Assembly (NCBI RefSeq): GCF_001425705.1
Contig: NZ_LMDC01000028.1
Coordinates: forward strand, 873,118-937,117
Source: Pelomonas sp. Root1217
GTDB lineage: Bacteria; Pseudomonadota; Gammaproteobacteria; Burkholderiales; Burkholderiaceae_C
Length of the DNA: 64,000 nt
Direction of reading: 5' to 3'
Of this stretch, positions 19,475 through 26,947 are shown one piece after another. The notes under the pieces are model-generated. The model worked only from the letters and a program-made list of their open reading frames with translations. It was not told the DNA's origin and did no database searches. Positions within the stretch are counted from its first letter, which is position 1, and every line of letters starts with the position of its first letter. Both the position numbers and the translations under genes were made by a program.

Positions 19475-19912
19475 ATGAACTTCAAAGCCACCCTGTGCGC
19501 CGCGGCGGCGGCCCTTTCCCTGTCCCTGCCGGCCCTGGCCGACGACTCCAGCTACACGCCCGGCTCGGTCTGGTTCTTCTCCAACATCCAGATCGAGCCG
19601 GGTCATTTCGAGAAGTACATGGACTACCTCGGCGCCAACTGGAAGAAGGTGCAGGAGCTGGGCAAGAAGGAGGGCATCATCGTCTCGTACCACGTGCTGG
19701 CCGTGAACGCCCAGCGCCACGGCGAGCCCGACCTGGTGCTGGCCGTCGAGCTCAAGGACTACCAGAACGCCGCCCAGCAGCTGGCCTTCCAGAAGAAGAT
19801 CGAGGCCATGCTGGCGGCCGATGTGCGCAAGCAGGACGTCGCCTCCGGCGAGCGCGGCGCCATGCGCAAGCTGGTGGGCAACATGCAGTTGCAGGAGCTG
19901 ATCCTGAAATAG
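19475..19912 (+). CDS. Exported protein of unknown function
   Basis: A 145-residue protein with a clear signal peptide (AAAAALSLSLPALA, cleavage before DDSS). The mature part is about 120 residues and contains WFFSNIQIEPGHFEKYMDYL and EKIDAM-like helices, a pattern reminiscent of small dimeric alpha/beta-barrel proteins, but I do not recognise the family. AAGGAG precedes the ATG. It is transcribed away from the AraC gene and may belong to the receptor/esterase group. Confidence 0.75.
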   Translation: MNFKATLCAAAAALSLSLPALADDSSYTPGSVWFFSNIQIEPGHFEKYMDYLGANWKKVQELGKKEGIIVSYHVLAVNAQRHGEPDLVLAVELKDYQNAAQQLAFQKKIEAMLAADVRKQDVASGERGAMRKLVGNMQLQELILK

Positions 19913-20017
19913 GCGACAGTCCATACCCAAAGCAAAACCGAAGCTTCGTTCAGGCTGAGACTGTCCGTGGGCAGCGGGGCGCTGGAGACAATGCCCGGCT
20001 CACCACGGACGCCTGCC

Positions 20018-20785
20018 ATGCTCGAACTGCTGACCGACCCGCAGACCTGGATCGCCCTCGCCACGCTGACCGCGCTGGAGCTGGTGCTGGGCATCGACAA
20101 CATCATCTTCATCAGCATCCTGGTGGACAAGCTGCCCAAGGCGCAGCAGGAGACCGCGCGGCGTGCCGGCCTGTTCGCCGCGATGTTCATGCGCATCGGC
20201 CTGCTGATGGTGCTGGCCTGGATCGTCGGCATGGTGGAGCCGCTGTTCAACCTGCCCGGCATCGAGCGCGGCATCTCGGGGCGTGACCTCATCCTCATCG
20301 GTGGTGGCCTCTTCCTGATCTGGAAAAGCACCGGTGAAATCCACGGGTCGCTGGAAGGCGAGGACGAAGGCACCAGCGCCGGCGGCAAGACCAAGGCGGC
20401 CTTTGGCGCCGTCATCCTGCAGATCATGGTCATCGACCTGGTGTTCTCGCTGGACTCCATCATCACCGCCGTCGGCATGGTGGACGACGTGCGCATCATG
20501 ATCGGCGCCGTCATCGCCTCGGTCGGCCTGATGATGCTGTTCGCCGGCCCCATCGGCCGCTTCGTCTCCAACCATCCGACCATCAAGATGCTGGCCCTGA
20601 GCTTCCTGGTCGTCGTCGGCGTGGTGCTGGTCGCCGAGGGCTTCGGCCACCACGTGCCCAAGGGCTACATCTACTTCGCCATGGCGTTCTCGCTCGGCGT
20701 CGAGATGATGAACATCAAGATGCGCCGCAAGTCCGTCAGCAAGGTCAAGCTGCGCCAGCAGATCCCAGGGAGCAGCGGCGACTGA
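20018..20785 (+). CDS. TerC-family integral membrane protein
   Basis: A 255-residue multispanning protein. The paired family motifs ALELVLGIDNIIFISIL (near the N-terminus) and DLVFSLDSIITAVGMV (about residue 145) carry the acidic residues thought to bind metal. Known members relate to tellurite resistance or manganese export. The ATG at 20018 starts right at the first helix; a 17-codon longer frame exists but lacks support. Confidence 0.9.
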   Translation: MLELLTDPQTWIALATLTALELVLGIDNIIFISILVDKLPKAQQETARRAGLFAAMFMRIGLLMVLAWIVGMVEPLFNLPGIERGISGRDLILIGGGLFLIWKSTGEIHGSLEGEDEGTSAGGKTKAAFGAVILQIMVIDLVFSLDSIITAVGMVDDVRIMIGAVIASVGLMMLFAGPIGRFVSNHPTIKMLALSFLVVVGVVLVAEGFGHHVPKGYIYFAMAFSLGVEMMNIKMRRKSVSKVKLRQQIPGSSGD

Positions 20786-20827
20786 CGGCGGCCCGCACAA
20801 TCATCGGGTCGTCGACCGAGGCCACCG

Positions 20828-21226
20828 ATGATGAAGACCGACGGGCTGTTCCGCTTTCCCGCCGCTACGCGGCACGACGCCGGCGTTGTGGCCTGGATGG
20901 ACGCGCACCCCGGCGAGCTGGGCGACCTCGCCCGCCACTGGTTCGACGTCATGCGCAGCTGCGACGACGACGTGCGCGAACTGCTGCACGACGGCCACCC
21001 TACCGCCTGCGCGGGCGACGTGGCCTTTGGCTACGTCAATGCCTTCACGGCCCACGTCAACGTCGGCTTCTTCAAGGGCGCCGAGCTGCCCGATCCGGCA
21101 GGCTTGCTGCAGGGCGCGGGCAAGTCCATGCGCCACGTCAAGCTCAGGCCTGGCGAAGCCATCGACGAGAACGCGCTGCGCGCCTTGATTGCCGCCGCCT
21201 GGACCGACATGGACTCGCGCCGGTGA
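20828..21226 (+). CDS. DUF1801-domain protein
   Basis: A 132-residue protein matching the DUF1801 (YdhG-like) pattern: VNVGFFKGAELPDPAGLLQG followed by GKSMRHVKLRPGE. The role of this family is not known. It is followed by a gene whose GTG start overlaps its stop (GTGA), so the two are probably translated together. Confidence 0.82.
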   Translation: MMKTDGLFRFPAATRHDAGVVAWMDAHPGELGDLARHWFDVMRSCDDDVRELLHDGHPTACAGDVAFGYVNAFTAHVNVGFFKGAELPDPAGLLQGAGKSMRHVKLRPGEAIDENALRALIAAAWTDMDSRR

Positions 21227-21615
21227 TCGCACTGCGCCTGGAGCCGTTCACCGCCTTCGGCGACCTGCTCTTCAGCCTGAGCGTCGAGGACCTGATCGCG
21301 CGTCTCGGGCCGCCCAACCGCTGCACGCGCAACGACGTGGCCTTGAACGAGTACGACTACGGCCACAGCGTGCTGCGCTTCCAGGACAACGGCCGGCTGG
21401 AGGAAATCACGAAGCGGGCGCCGGTCCTGCAACTGAAAACGGTCGCCATCCCCTTCGCGGCGCTAGCCGGCTTTGTGCGCGCGCAGGACGCCAACACCTT
21501 CGAGCGCGCCGGTTTTCTGGTCAGCCCGGCCTTGGGCATCGCCTTCGTGCCGGAGGAGCCCGACTGGGTCACCGCGCTGGCACGCCATTGCATCGCCACA
21601 TGGCGGGCGCTGTGA
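21223..21615 (+). CDS. Hypothetical protein
   Basis: A 130-residue soluble protein from a GTG that overlaps the preceding stop. It contains VEDLIARLGPPNRCTRNDVALNEYDYG, and hydrophobic strands after it (LRFQDNGRLEEI) suggest an alpha/beta fold. No family is recognised. Codon use is like the neighbours, and the translational coupling supports it as real. Confidence 0.65.
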   Translation: MIALRLEPFTAFGDLLFSLSVEDLIARLGPPNRCTRNDVALNEYDYGHSVLRFQDNGRLEEITKRAPVLQLKTVAIPFAALAGFVRAQDANTFERAGFLVSPALGIAFVPEEPDWVTALARHCIATWRAL

Positions 21616-21623
21616 GGTTCTGA

Positions 21624-22466
21624 TCAGGTGGCCCAGATACGAGGGTCGGTGCTCGCCAGCGCCCACAGCCGCTCACGCCACAGCGCCCTGACCCGCCGCA
21701 GCGCCAACGTGACCGTCTCGACCTCGTCGCCGGCGATGCGCGCCAGCAGCACGGTGCCGCGCAGGCTCTGCAGATGCGTGATGCCGGCAGCAGGCACATC
21801 GGCCAATAGCGCGCGGCCGTCGGCCAGCAGCGCCTCCGCATCGGCCAGCGCGCCAGTCTGCGCATAGACCAGCGTGCCCAGCACGCGGTGGCCAGCCAGG
21901 CCGCAGGGGCCGTCCATCAGCGCTGCGTCCGTCGCATCCAGCCAGCCGCGATCCAGCCACTGGCCGGTGATCTCCAGGTGCTGCAGCATGCGGCCGGCCA
22001 CAAAAGGTTGCGCCGCAGCGGGTAGGCCCAGTCCCAGCACCTCGGTCGCCAACAGGCTGGCGCCGGGCGCGAGGCTGAGCTTCACCTCGTTGCGGGCGAT
22101 GCAATCCGGATAGGCCAACGTCTCCTGCGGCAGCCATTCCAGCCGCGCGCCCTGGCCCACGGTGGCCTGCACGACCTGGGCCGCCTCGCCAGCGTTGGAA
22201 CGATAGAAGCGTGTCGCCGCCGGCGTCGTCACCAGCAGATGGGCGCCGGCCTGCACGTCGATGTGGATGTCCAGCCGGTCGCCGCCGACGAGGCCGCCGG
22301 GCGGATGCACGAGCACCGCGTGTGCAATGCCGGCGCCCTCGGGGTAGAGCGTCTTCAGCAGGCGCAGCGGGCCGTCGTGGCGGGCATGCACGCGGGTGGC
22401 GTTGCCGCCATCGCGTGCCGCGCTCAGCGTCAGCCGCGCGGGCCAGTGGATGGGGTCAGCCGACAA
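21624..22466 (-). CDS. ureD: Urease accessory protein UreD
   Basis: A 280-residue UreD/UreH protein, part of the UreDFG complex that loads nickel and CO2 into urease. Typical segments are [31 protein letters not shown] and [11 protein letters not shown]. The most likely start is the TTG at 22466, which overlaps the ureG stop by 11 bases; no ATG gives a full-length protein. It is the last gene of ureE-F-G-D, whereas in many relatives it precedes ureA. Confidence 0.93.
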   Translation of the reverse strand: MSADPIHWPARLTLSAARDGGNATRVHARHDGPLRLLKTLYPEGAGIAHAVLVHPPGGLVGGDRLDIHIDVQAGAHLLVTTPAATRFYRSNAGEAAQVVQATVGQGARLEWLPQETLAYPDCIARNEVKLSLAPGASLLATEVLGLGLPAAAQPFVAGRMLQHLEITGQWLDRGWLDATDAALMDGPCGLAGHRVLGTLVYAQTGALADAEALLADGRALLADVPAAGITHLQSLRGTVLLARIAGDEVETVTLALRRVRALWRERLWALASTDPRIWAT

Positions 22467-23103
22467 GCAGACCCTTGGTCTCGATGAAGCGCACCACTTC
22501 GGCCAAGCCGTCCCGGGTCTTGAGGTTGGTCATCACCCAAGGCTTCACCGGCCGCATGCGTGCGGTGTCGCTGCGCATGACGTCGAGGTCGGCACCCACG
22601 TGCGGCGCCAGGTCGGTCTTGTTGATGACGAAGAGGTCGCTCTTGGTGATGCCGGGGCCGCCCTTGCGCGGGATCTTCTCGCCGGCGGCCACGTCGATGA
22701 CGTAGATGGTCAGATCGGACAGCTCGGGGCTGAAGGTGGCCGCGAGGTTGTCACCACCGCTCTCGACGAAGACGATGTCGGCGTCGGGGAACTTCTCCAG
22801 CATGCGGTCCACCGCTTCGAGGTTGATGGAGCAGTCCTCACGGATGGCGGTGTGCGGGCAGCCGCCAGTCTCCACGCCCATGATGCGTTCGGGGGCCAGC
22901 GCACCCGCCACGGTCAGCAGGCGCTGGTCTTCCTTGGTGTAGATGTCGTTGGTGACGACGACAAGGTCCCAGCGCTCGCGCATGGCCTTGCACAGCATCT
23001 CGACGAGGGTGGTCTTGCCCGAACCCACCGGGCCGCCGACGCCGACGCGCAAGGGCGGCAGTTTCTTCGTGCGGTTGGGAATTGCGTGCAGCGGTGAAGT
23101 CAT
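22456..23103 (-). CDS. ureG: Urease accessory GTPase UreG
   Basis: A 215-residue SIMIBI GTPase that powers nickel insertion. The P-loop is [15 protein letters not shown], the switch has [15 protein letters not shown], and the nickel-binding CPH motif occurs in [29 protein letters not shown] provides base recognition. Length is standard. It is separated from ureF by 79 bases carrying a GC-rich repeat. Confidence 0.97.
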   Translation of the reverse strand: MTSPLHAIPNRTKKLPPLRVGVGGPVGSGKTTLVEMLCKAMRERWDLVVVTNDIYTKEDQRLLTVAGALAPERIMGVETGGCPHTAIREDCSINLEAVDRMLEKFPDADIVFVESGGDNLAATFSPELSDLTIYVIDVAAGEKIPRKGGPGITKSDLFVINKTDLAPHVGADLDVMRSDTARMRPVKPWVMTNLKTRDGLAEVVRFIETKGLLVG

Positions 23104-23134
23104 GTGAGCCCCCGAACCTGCCGCTGTGCGTCAG

Positions 23135-23148
23135 GCCCCCCGAGGGGG
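23135..23148. repeat. Short GC-rich hairpin element, copy in the ureF-ureG spacer
   Basis: GCCCCCCGAGGGGG occupies most of the 79-base spacer centre. The same 14 bases occur inside the extra segment of selB (51117-51130, opposite strand). It looks like a small dispersed palindrome of the kind common in Burkholderiales. No T-run follows in the direction of transcription, so it is not an obvious terminator. Confidence 0.5.
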
Positions 23149-23182
23149 ATAAAAAAACTTGGAGCGGTCCGGCGTTTTCTTG

Positions 23183-23866
23183 TCATGAGCGGAACAGTCG
23201 TGAGTATTGGTTTTCGTGGCGGGCGCCATGGATGCCGAGCAGCGGTGCGAAGGCCATGGGCTCGGATGCCGCCAACGCGGTCGCCACGGCTTGTGGGATG
23301 ACTTGCACGAGGCGTGCCAGCAGGCGCTGGCCCGAGGTCTGGCCCAGGGGCACGCAACGCACGGCAGCCTGCATCAGGTTCTCGGCCCAGCCGAAGGCGA
23401 TGGCTTGCAGCGCCGGCTCCAGCGCCGCGCCGCGGGCGGCCGCGGCAGCGCCCATGACGACGGGCCAGGTCGGCGCAGGCTTGAGCTTTTGCAGCAAGGG
23501 CAGCACCGCGGCATCCGGCATCAGGCCCTGCATCCACACGACCAGGCTGCGGCCCATCTGCTGGGCCTGCTGCAGGCTCTCGCTGGTCTCGCGGGTCTGC
23601 AGCACCCAGGCGTTCAGCTCGGCCAGCCGCGCACCATCAAGCGCCAGCGCCGCCGCATGCGCCGCCGCCGCGATGGGCAGCTCGGCGCGCGCCTGCACGA
23701 GTTCGAGCTGGTTCAGCAGCCAGGCGCCGGCACTGGTCTCGTCATGCACGACGCCGGCGTCGACCGCCGCCTCCAGGCCCTCGGAATAGCTGAAGCCGCC
23801 GACCGGCAGGGCCGGCGAGGCCAGCCACAGCAGATGCAGCAGCGCAGGATCAGTGCTTGTGGTCAT
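23183..23866 (-). CDS. ureF: Urease accessory protein UreF
   Basis: A 227-residue all-helical protein of the urease activation complex. It has the conserved opening [21 protein letters not shown] and the late [22 protein letters not shown] start it at the ATG at 23866, which overlaps the ureE end by 17 bases. The longer open frame upstream is only the antisense-free reading of the ureE His-rich tail in another frame. Confidence 0.94.
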   Translation of the reverse strand: MTTSTDPALLHLLWLASPALPVGGFSYSEGLEAAVDAGVVHDETSAGAWLLNQLELVQARAELPIAAAAHAAALALDGARLAELNAWVLQTRETSESLQQAQQMGRSLVVWMQGLMPDAAVLPLLQKLKPAPTWPVVMGAAAAARGAALEPALQAIAFGWAENLMQAAVRCVPLGQTSGQRLLARLVQVIPQAVATALAASEPMAFAPLLGIHGARHENQYSRLFRS

Positions 23867-24497
23867 GGCCGTGGTCATGACCGCAGCCCGGGCCGTGCAC
23901 GTGGCCGTCGTCATGCGCCTTGACCGGGATGGCCAGCGGCTTGCGGGCCGGCGCGGCCGCAGCGGTGTGCTCATGTGCATGACCGCGGTCGTGGTCGTGG
24001 TCGTCGTGGCCATGACCATGGTGATGATGACCATGGCCGGCGCCTTCGCCATACGCCCCACCTTCCGGCTCGAAGGCAGCCTGCGCCTCGGTCACGATGA
24101 GATGCTGGCGGCGCAGCATGTCGGCCAGCACGGGGTCGGGCTCGAACTGCAGCAGTTCGGGCTGCAGCTCTAGTGGCACATGGCGGTTGCCGAGGTGGTA
24201 GGCGGCGCGCAGCAAATCAAATGCGGAGCCGTGCTCCGGGCAGTGACGCACCTGCAGCACAGGTTGGGCAGAGGCGATGACGCGCACCAGCGTGCCGTCC
24301 TCAGCCACCAGCACGTCGCCGCCACGCAGGCTGGTGCCGCGCGGCAGCACGACCCCGATCTCGCGACCGGTGGAGTCGGTGGCCGCGAAACGACTCTTGC
24401 TGCGAGTGTCCCAGTCGAGTTCGAGGGTCGGCGCGCGCTTGACGAGCACGGCGGCGAGGCCGGCGCCGCCGGCGATGCGTTTGGAGGCGTGGATCAT
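23850..24497 (-). CDS. ureE: Urease accessory nickel-binding protein UreE
   Basis: A 215-residue nickel metallochaperone. The N-terminal peptide-binding domain ([20 protein letters not shown]) and central metal domain ([13 protein letters not shown] with the conserved His) are present. The C-terminal tail of about 65 residues holds some 25 histidines with Asp/Gly in [21 protein letters not shown] runs, unusually long and split into two clusters by an Ala/Pro linker. It is the first gene of ureE-F-G-D and is divergent from the AbrB antitoxin gene. Confidence 0.94.
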   Translation of the reverse strand: MIHASKRIAGGAGLAAVLVKRAPTLELDWDTRSKSRFAATDSTGREIGVVLPRGTSLRGGDVLVAEDGTLVRVIASAQPVLQVRHCPEHGSAFDLLRAAYHLGNRHVPLELQPELLQFEPDPVLADMLRRQHLIVTEAQAAFEPEGGAYGEGAGHGHHHHGHGHDDHDHDRGHAHEHTAAAAPARKPLAIPVKAHDDGHVHGPGCGHDHGHDHKH

Positions 24498-24501
24498 GGG
24501 C

Positions 24502-24546
24502 TTGTAAAAAGGCAGAGGCGTCGGATAGTATTACAGAAGTTATAAC
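24502..24546 (+). promoter_or_regulatory. Candidate promoter/operator of the AbrB-Doc module
   Basis: In the 63-base AT-richer gap between ureE and the antitoxin, TTGTAA (24502) and TAGTAT (24526) are 18 bases apart. A perfect palindrome, GTTATAAC (24539-24546), follows just ahead of the ribosome site. AbrB-type antitoxins usually repress their own operon, so the palindrome may be the operator. Confidence 0.3.
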
Positions 24547-24560
24547 TCGAAGGGATCGCG

Positions 24561-24785
24561 ATGAGCGCGCTCAAGGTAACCCAGATCGGCAATTCGCTTG
24601 GCGTGATCTTGCCCAAGGAAGTGCTGGCACGCTTGAAAGTGGAAAAGGGCGATGTGCTCTACCTCTCCGATGCGGTCAACGGCGTACTGATCTCGCCCTA
24701 CAGCCCGGAATTCGAGCAGCAGATGGACGCGGCGCGCAGCATCATGAAGAAGCGCCGCGCCGTGCTGCGGGAACTGGCCAAGTGA
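24561..24785 (+). CDS. AbrB/MazE-type antitoxin
   Basis: A 74-residue protein with an N-terminal SpoVT-AbrB swapped-hairpin DNA-binding domain (VTQIGNSLGVILPKEVLARLKVEKGD) and a charged C-terminal helix (FEQQMDAARSIMKKRRAVLRE), the part expected to mask a toxin. It overlaps the Doc gene by four bases (GTGA). Short AbrB proteins of this size with a Doc partner form toxin-antitoxin pairs. Confidence 0.87.
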   Translation: MSALKVTQIGNSLGVILPKEVLARLKVEKGDVLYLSDAVNGVLISPYSPEFEQQMDAARSIMKKRRAVLRELAK

Positions 24786-25177
24786 GCTCGCCTGCCTGGC
24801 GCTGGCTGAGCGCCGACGTTCTGAGGGCCATCCACCACGAGCAGCTGGCGGAGCACGGCGGCGCCGCGGGCATTCGTGACGAAGGCCTGTTCGAGTCGGC
24901 CGTCGCACGGCCACAGAACCTGGCGGCCTACGAGCAGCCCGACGTGTTCGAGCTGGCGGCCGTCTACGCCGTGGGCTTGGCCAAGAACCACCCCTTCATC
25001 GACGGCAACAAGCGCACGGCCTACGTAGCGATGGAGCTGTTCCTCTGGCTCAACGGGCTGGAATTGTTGGCTACCGATGCCGATTGCGTCATCACCATGC
25101 TGGGCGTTGCCGCTAGCCAGATCAGCGAAGCGGAGCTGGCCGACTGGCTGAGGCAGCAAACCGAACCTATTGCCTGA
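24782..25177 (+). CDS. doc: Doc-type Fic-domain toxin
   Basis: A 131-residue death-on-curing protein. The Fic-core motif HPFIDGNKRTAYVAM lies near residues 62-76 and carries the catalytic His and the Asn-Lys-Arg set. The N-terminal IHHEQLAEHGGAAGIRDEGLFESAVARP is typical of Doc. Doc proteins phosphorylate EF-Tu. The start is a GTG overlapping the antitoxin stop. Here the partner is AbrB-like and not Phd. Confidence 0.9.
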   Translation: MSSPAWRWLSADVLRAIHHEQLAEHGGAAGIRDEGLFESAVARPQNLAAYEQPDVFELAAVYAVGLAKNHPFIDGNKRTAYVAMELFLWLNGLELLATDADCVITMLGVAASQISEAELADWLRQQTEPIA

Positions 25178-25194
25178 ATCTCAAGAGACTGCAC

Positions 25195-26016
25195 ATGACC
25201 GCCCCTCAACTCGAAACCCTCACCGTCTCAGTCCAGGACCACATCGCCACCGTCCGCCTGAACCGCCCCGACAAGGCCAACGCGATGAACGCGGCGATGT
25301 GGCAGGACATCCGCCGCGCCTTCGACTGGGTGGACGCTGAAGCACAAGCGCGCGTCGCCGTGCTGGAAGGCGAAGGCAAGCACTTCACCGCGGGCATCGA
25401 CCTGGCCATGATGATGGGCATCGCCCCGCAGATCGAAGACCCCTGCGACGGCCGCACCCGCGAGGGCTTGCGCCGCGTCATCCTGGACATGCAGGACACC
25501 CTCACCAGCCTGGAGCGCTGCCGCAAGCCCGTGCTCGCGGCCATCCACGGCGCCTGCGTCGGCGGCGGCATCGACCTGATCTGCGCCGCCGACATGCGCT
25601 ACTGCAGCGCTGACGCCTACTTCTCCATCAAGGAGATCGACATCGGCATGGTGGCCGATGTCGGCACGCTGCAACGCCTGCCCAAGCTCATCGGCTCGCA
25701 GGGCCTGGTGCGCGAGCTGGCCTACACGGGCCGGCGCGTGGAGGCGGCCGAGGCACGCGAGATCGGTCTCGTCAATCGCGTGTTCGACAGCCGCGAGGCG
25801 CTTGGGGTTGGCGTGCGCGAGATCGCCGCGACGATTGCGTCCAAGTCGCCCCTGTCCATCCGCGGCACCAAGGAGCAGCTGAACTACGCCCGTGACCACT
25901 CGGTGGCCGACGGCCTCAACTACATCGCGACCTGGAACGCCGCGATGTTGATGAGCGAGGACCTGACCAAGGCCATGATGGCCGGCAAGGGCGCGGCGCC
26001 CTCCTTCCGCAATTGA
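25195..26016 (+). CDS. Crotonase-family dienoyl-CoA isomerase-like protein
   Basis: A 273-residue crotonase-fold enzyme. The oxyanion-hole segments are FTAGIDLAMM and HGACVGGGIDLICAADMRYC. The stretch KEIDIGMVADVGTLQRLPK matches delta(3,5)-delta(2,4)-dienoyl-CoA isomerases, in which the Glu and the second Asp are the catalytic acid/base pair. It would help degrade unsaturated fatty acids with odd-position double bonds. Standing alone next to a toxin-antitoxin pair, it has no pathway neighbours here. Confidence 0.87.
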   Translation: MTAPQLETLTVSVQDHIATVRLNRPDKANAMNAAMWQDIRRAFDWVDAEAQARVAVLEGEGKHFTAGIDLAMMMGIAPQIEDPCDGRTREGLRRVILDMQDTLTSLERCRKPVLAAIHGACVGGGIDLICAADMRYCSADAYFSIKEIDIGMVADVGTLQRLPKLIGSQGLVRELAYTGRRVEAAEAREIGLVNRVFDSREALGVGVREIAATIASKSPLSIRGTKEQLNYARDHSVADGLNYIATWNAAMLMSEDLTKAMMAGKGAAPSFRN

Positions 26017-26207
26017 GCGCGAACGCAGCGGACGCAGGCACCGCCAAGCGGATCTGAGCACGGCCTGCCGCGGCGTGGTTGCTGCAGGCACCGGAGAGCA
26101 GTGGCTCAAGTCTCGAGGGCATCGGCGCCTGCAGCCAACAATTCGTGCGTCGAAAAAAGCGCGCTGTGATGGGCCGCCGACCGGATTCGTTCAGCCAGGG
26201 AGACCGC

Positions 26208-26864
26208 GTGGATTTCGCTCAACGGCAGTACCGCCCGGGCAGGCGCTTCACCGGCATCGGCGTCGTGGTGCTGTTGCATCTCATGCTGGGTTGGGTCTTG
26301 GTCAACGGCCTGGCACACCACATCGTCCAGATGGCCCAGAAGGCCCCCGTAGAGATCAAGCTCGTCCATCCAAAAACACCGCCGCCGCCATCGCCGAAGA
26401 TGGCCTTGCTGCCACTGCCTACCTTGTCTCCGCCGCCGCCGCGCTTCATACCGCCGCCGGAAGTGCAAGTCACGCAGCCGCCGGAGACGACCGTCGCTGC
26501 CACAGCCATCCCCCAGCCTTCGCCTGGCGCGGGCACTGAAGCGGCACCTCAACCAGGCCGGGGCCAGCCGGGAGGTGCGCTGGTGCGCACGCCGTTGCAA
26601 CTGGACTTCAGCAAGTGCGGCTCGCCGACCTATCCCGACATCGACGTGCAAGGCACGACGATGGTCGTCTTCACGATGGACATCACCGGCGCCATCTCTG
26701 AAGCGCGGGTGGCCGAGTCCAGCGGTCCGTCACGCAGGCACAAGGTGCTCGACAGACTGGCCGTCAACTTCGTGCTGTCCTGCAAGGGCACGCCCGGCAC
26801 GGTGAATGGCAAGCCCGTGCCGCTGCGCGGCATCACGCCCATCACCTGGAACCTGAAGGACTGA
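26208..26864 (+). CDS. TonB-family energy-transducing protein
   Basis: A 218-residue TonB-like protein. One N-terminal membrane helix (GIGVVVLLHLMLGWVLVNGL) is followed by a Pro-rich periplasmic linker (about residues 52-110) and a C-terminal domain with the TonB-like strand pattern MVVFTMDITGAISEARVAESSG. I prefer the GTG at 26208 with AGGGAG upstream; an ATG at 26169 is also in frame. No exbB or exbD is nearby. It is convergent with the duplicated secreted-protein genes. Confidence 0.8.
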   Translation: MDFAQRQYRPGRRFTGIGVVVLLHLMLGWVLVNGLAHHIVQMAQKAPVEIKLVHPKTPPPPSPKMALLPLPTLSPPPPRFIPPPEVQVTQPPETTVAATAIPQPSPGAGTEAAPQPGRGQPGGALVRTPLQLDFSKCGSPTYPDIDVQGTTMVVFTMDITGAISEARVAESSGPSRRHKVLDRLAVNFVLSCKGTPGTVNGKPVPLRGITPITWNLKD

Positions 26865-26884
26865 GAAGGCGGCTTTGGCCAGGA

Positions 26885-26900
26885 CGGGCGGGCCCGCCCG
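26885..26900. terminator. GC palindrome between convergent genes
   Basis: CGGGCGGGCCCGCCCG is a perfect 16-base palindrome in the 83-base gap between the convergent tonB and secreted-protein genes. No T-run flanks it, so a terminator role is only suggested by position. Confidence 0.3.
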
Positions 26901-26947
26901 CGTGCGTTGGCCATCCGGCGTCCCTCGCGCCGCGCTGAATCCCATGG

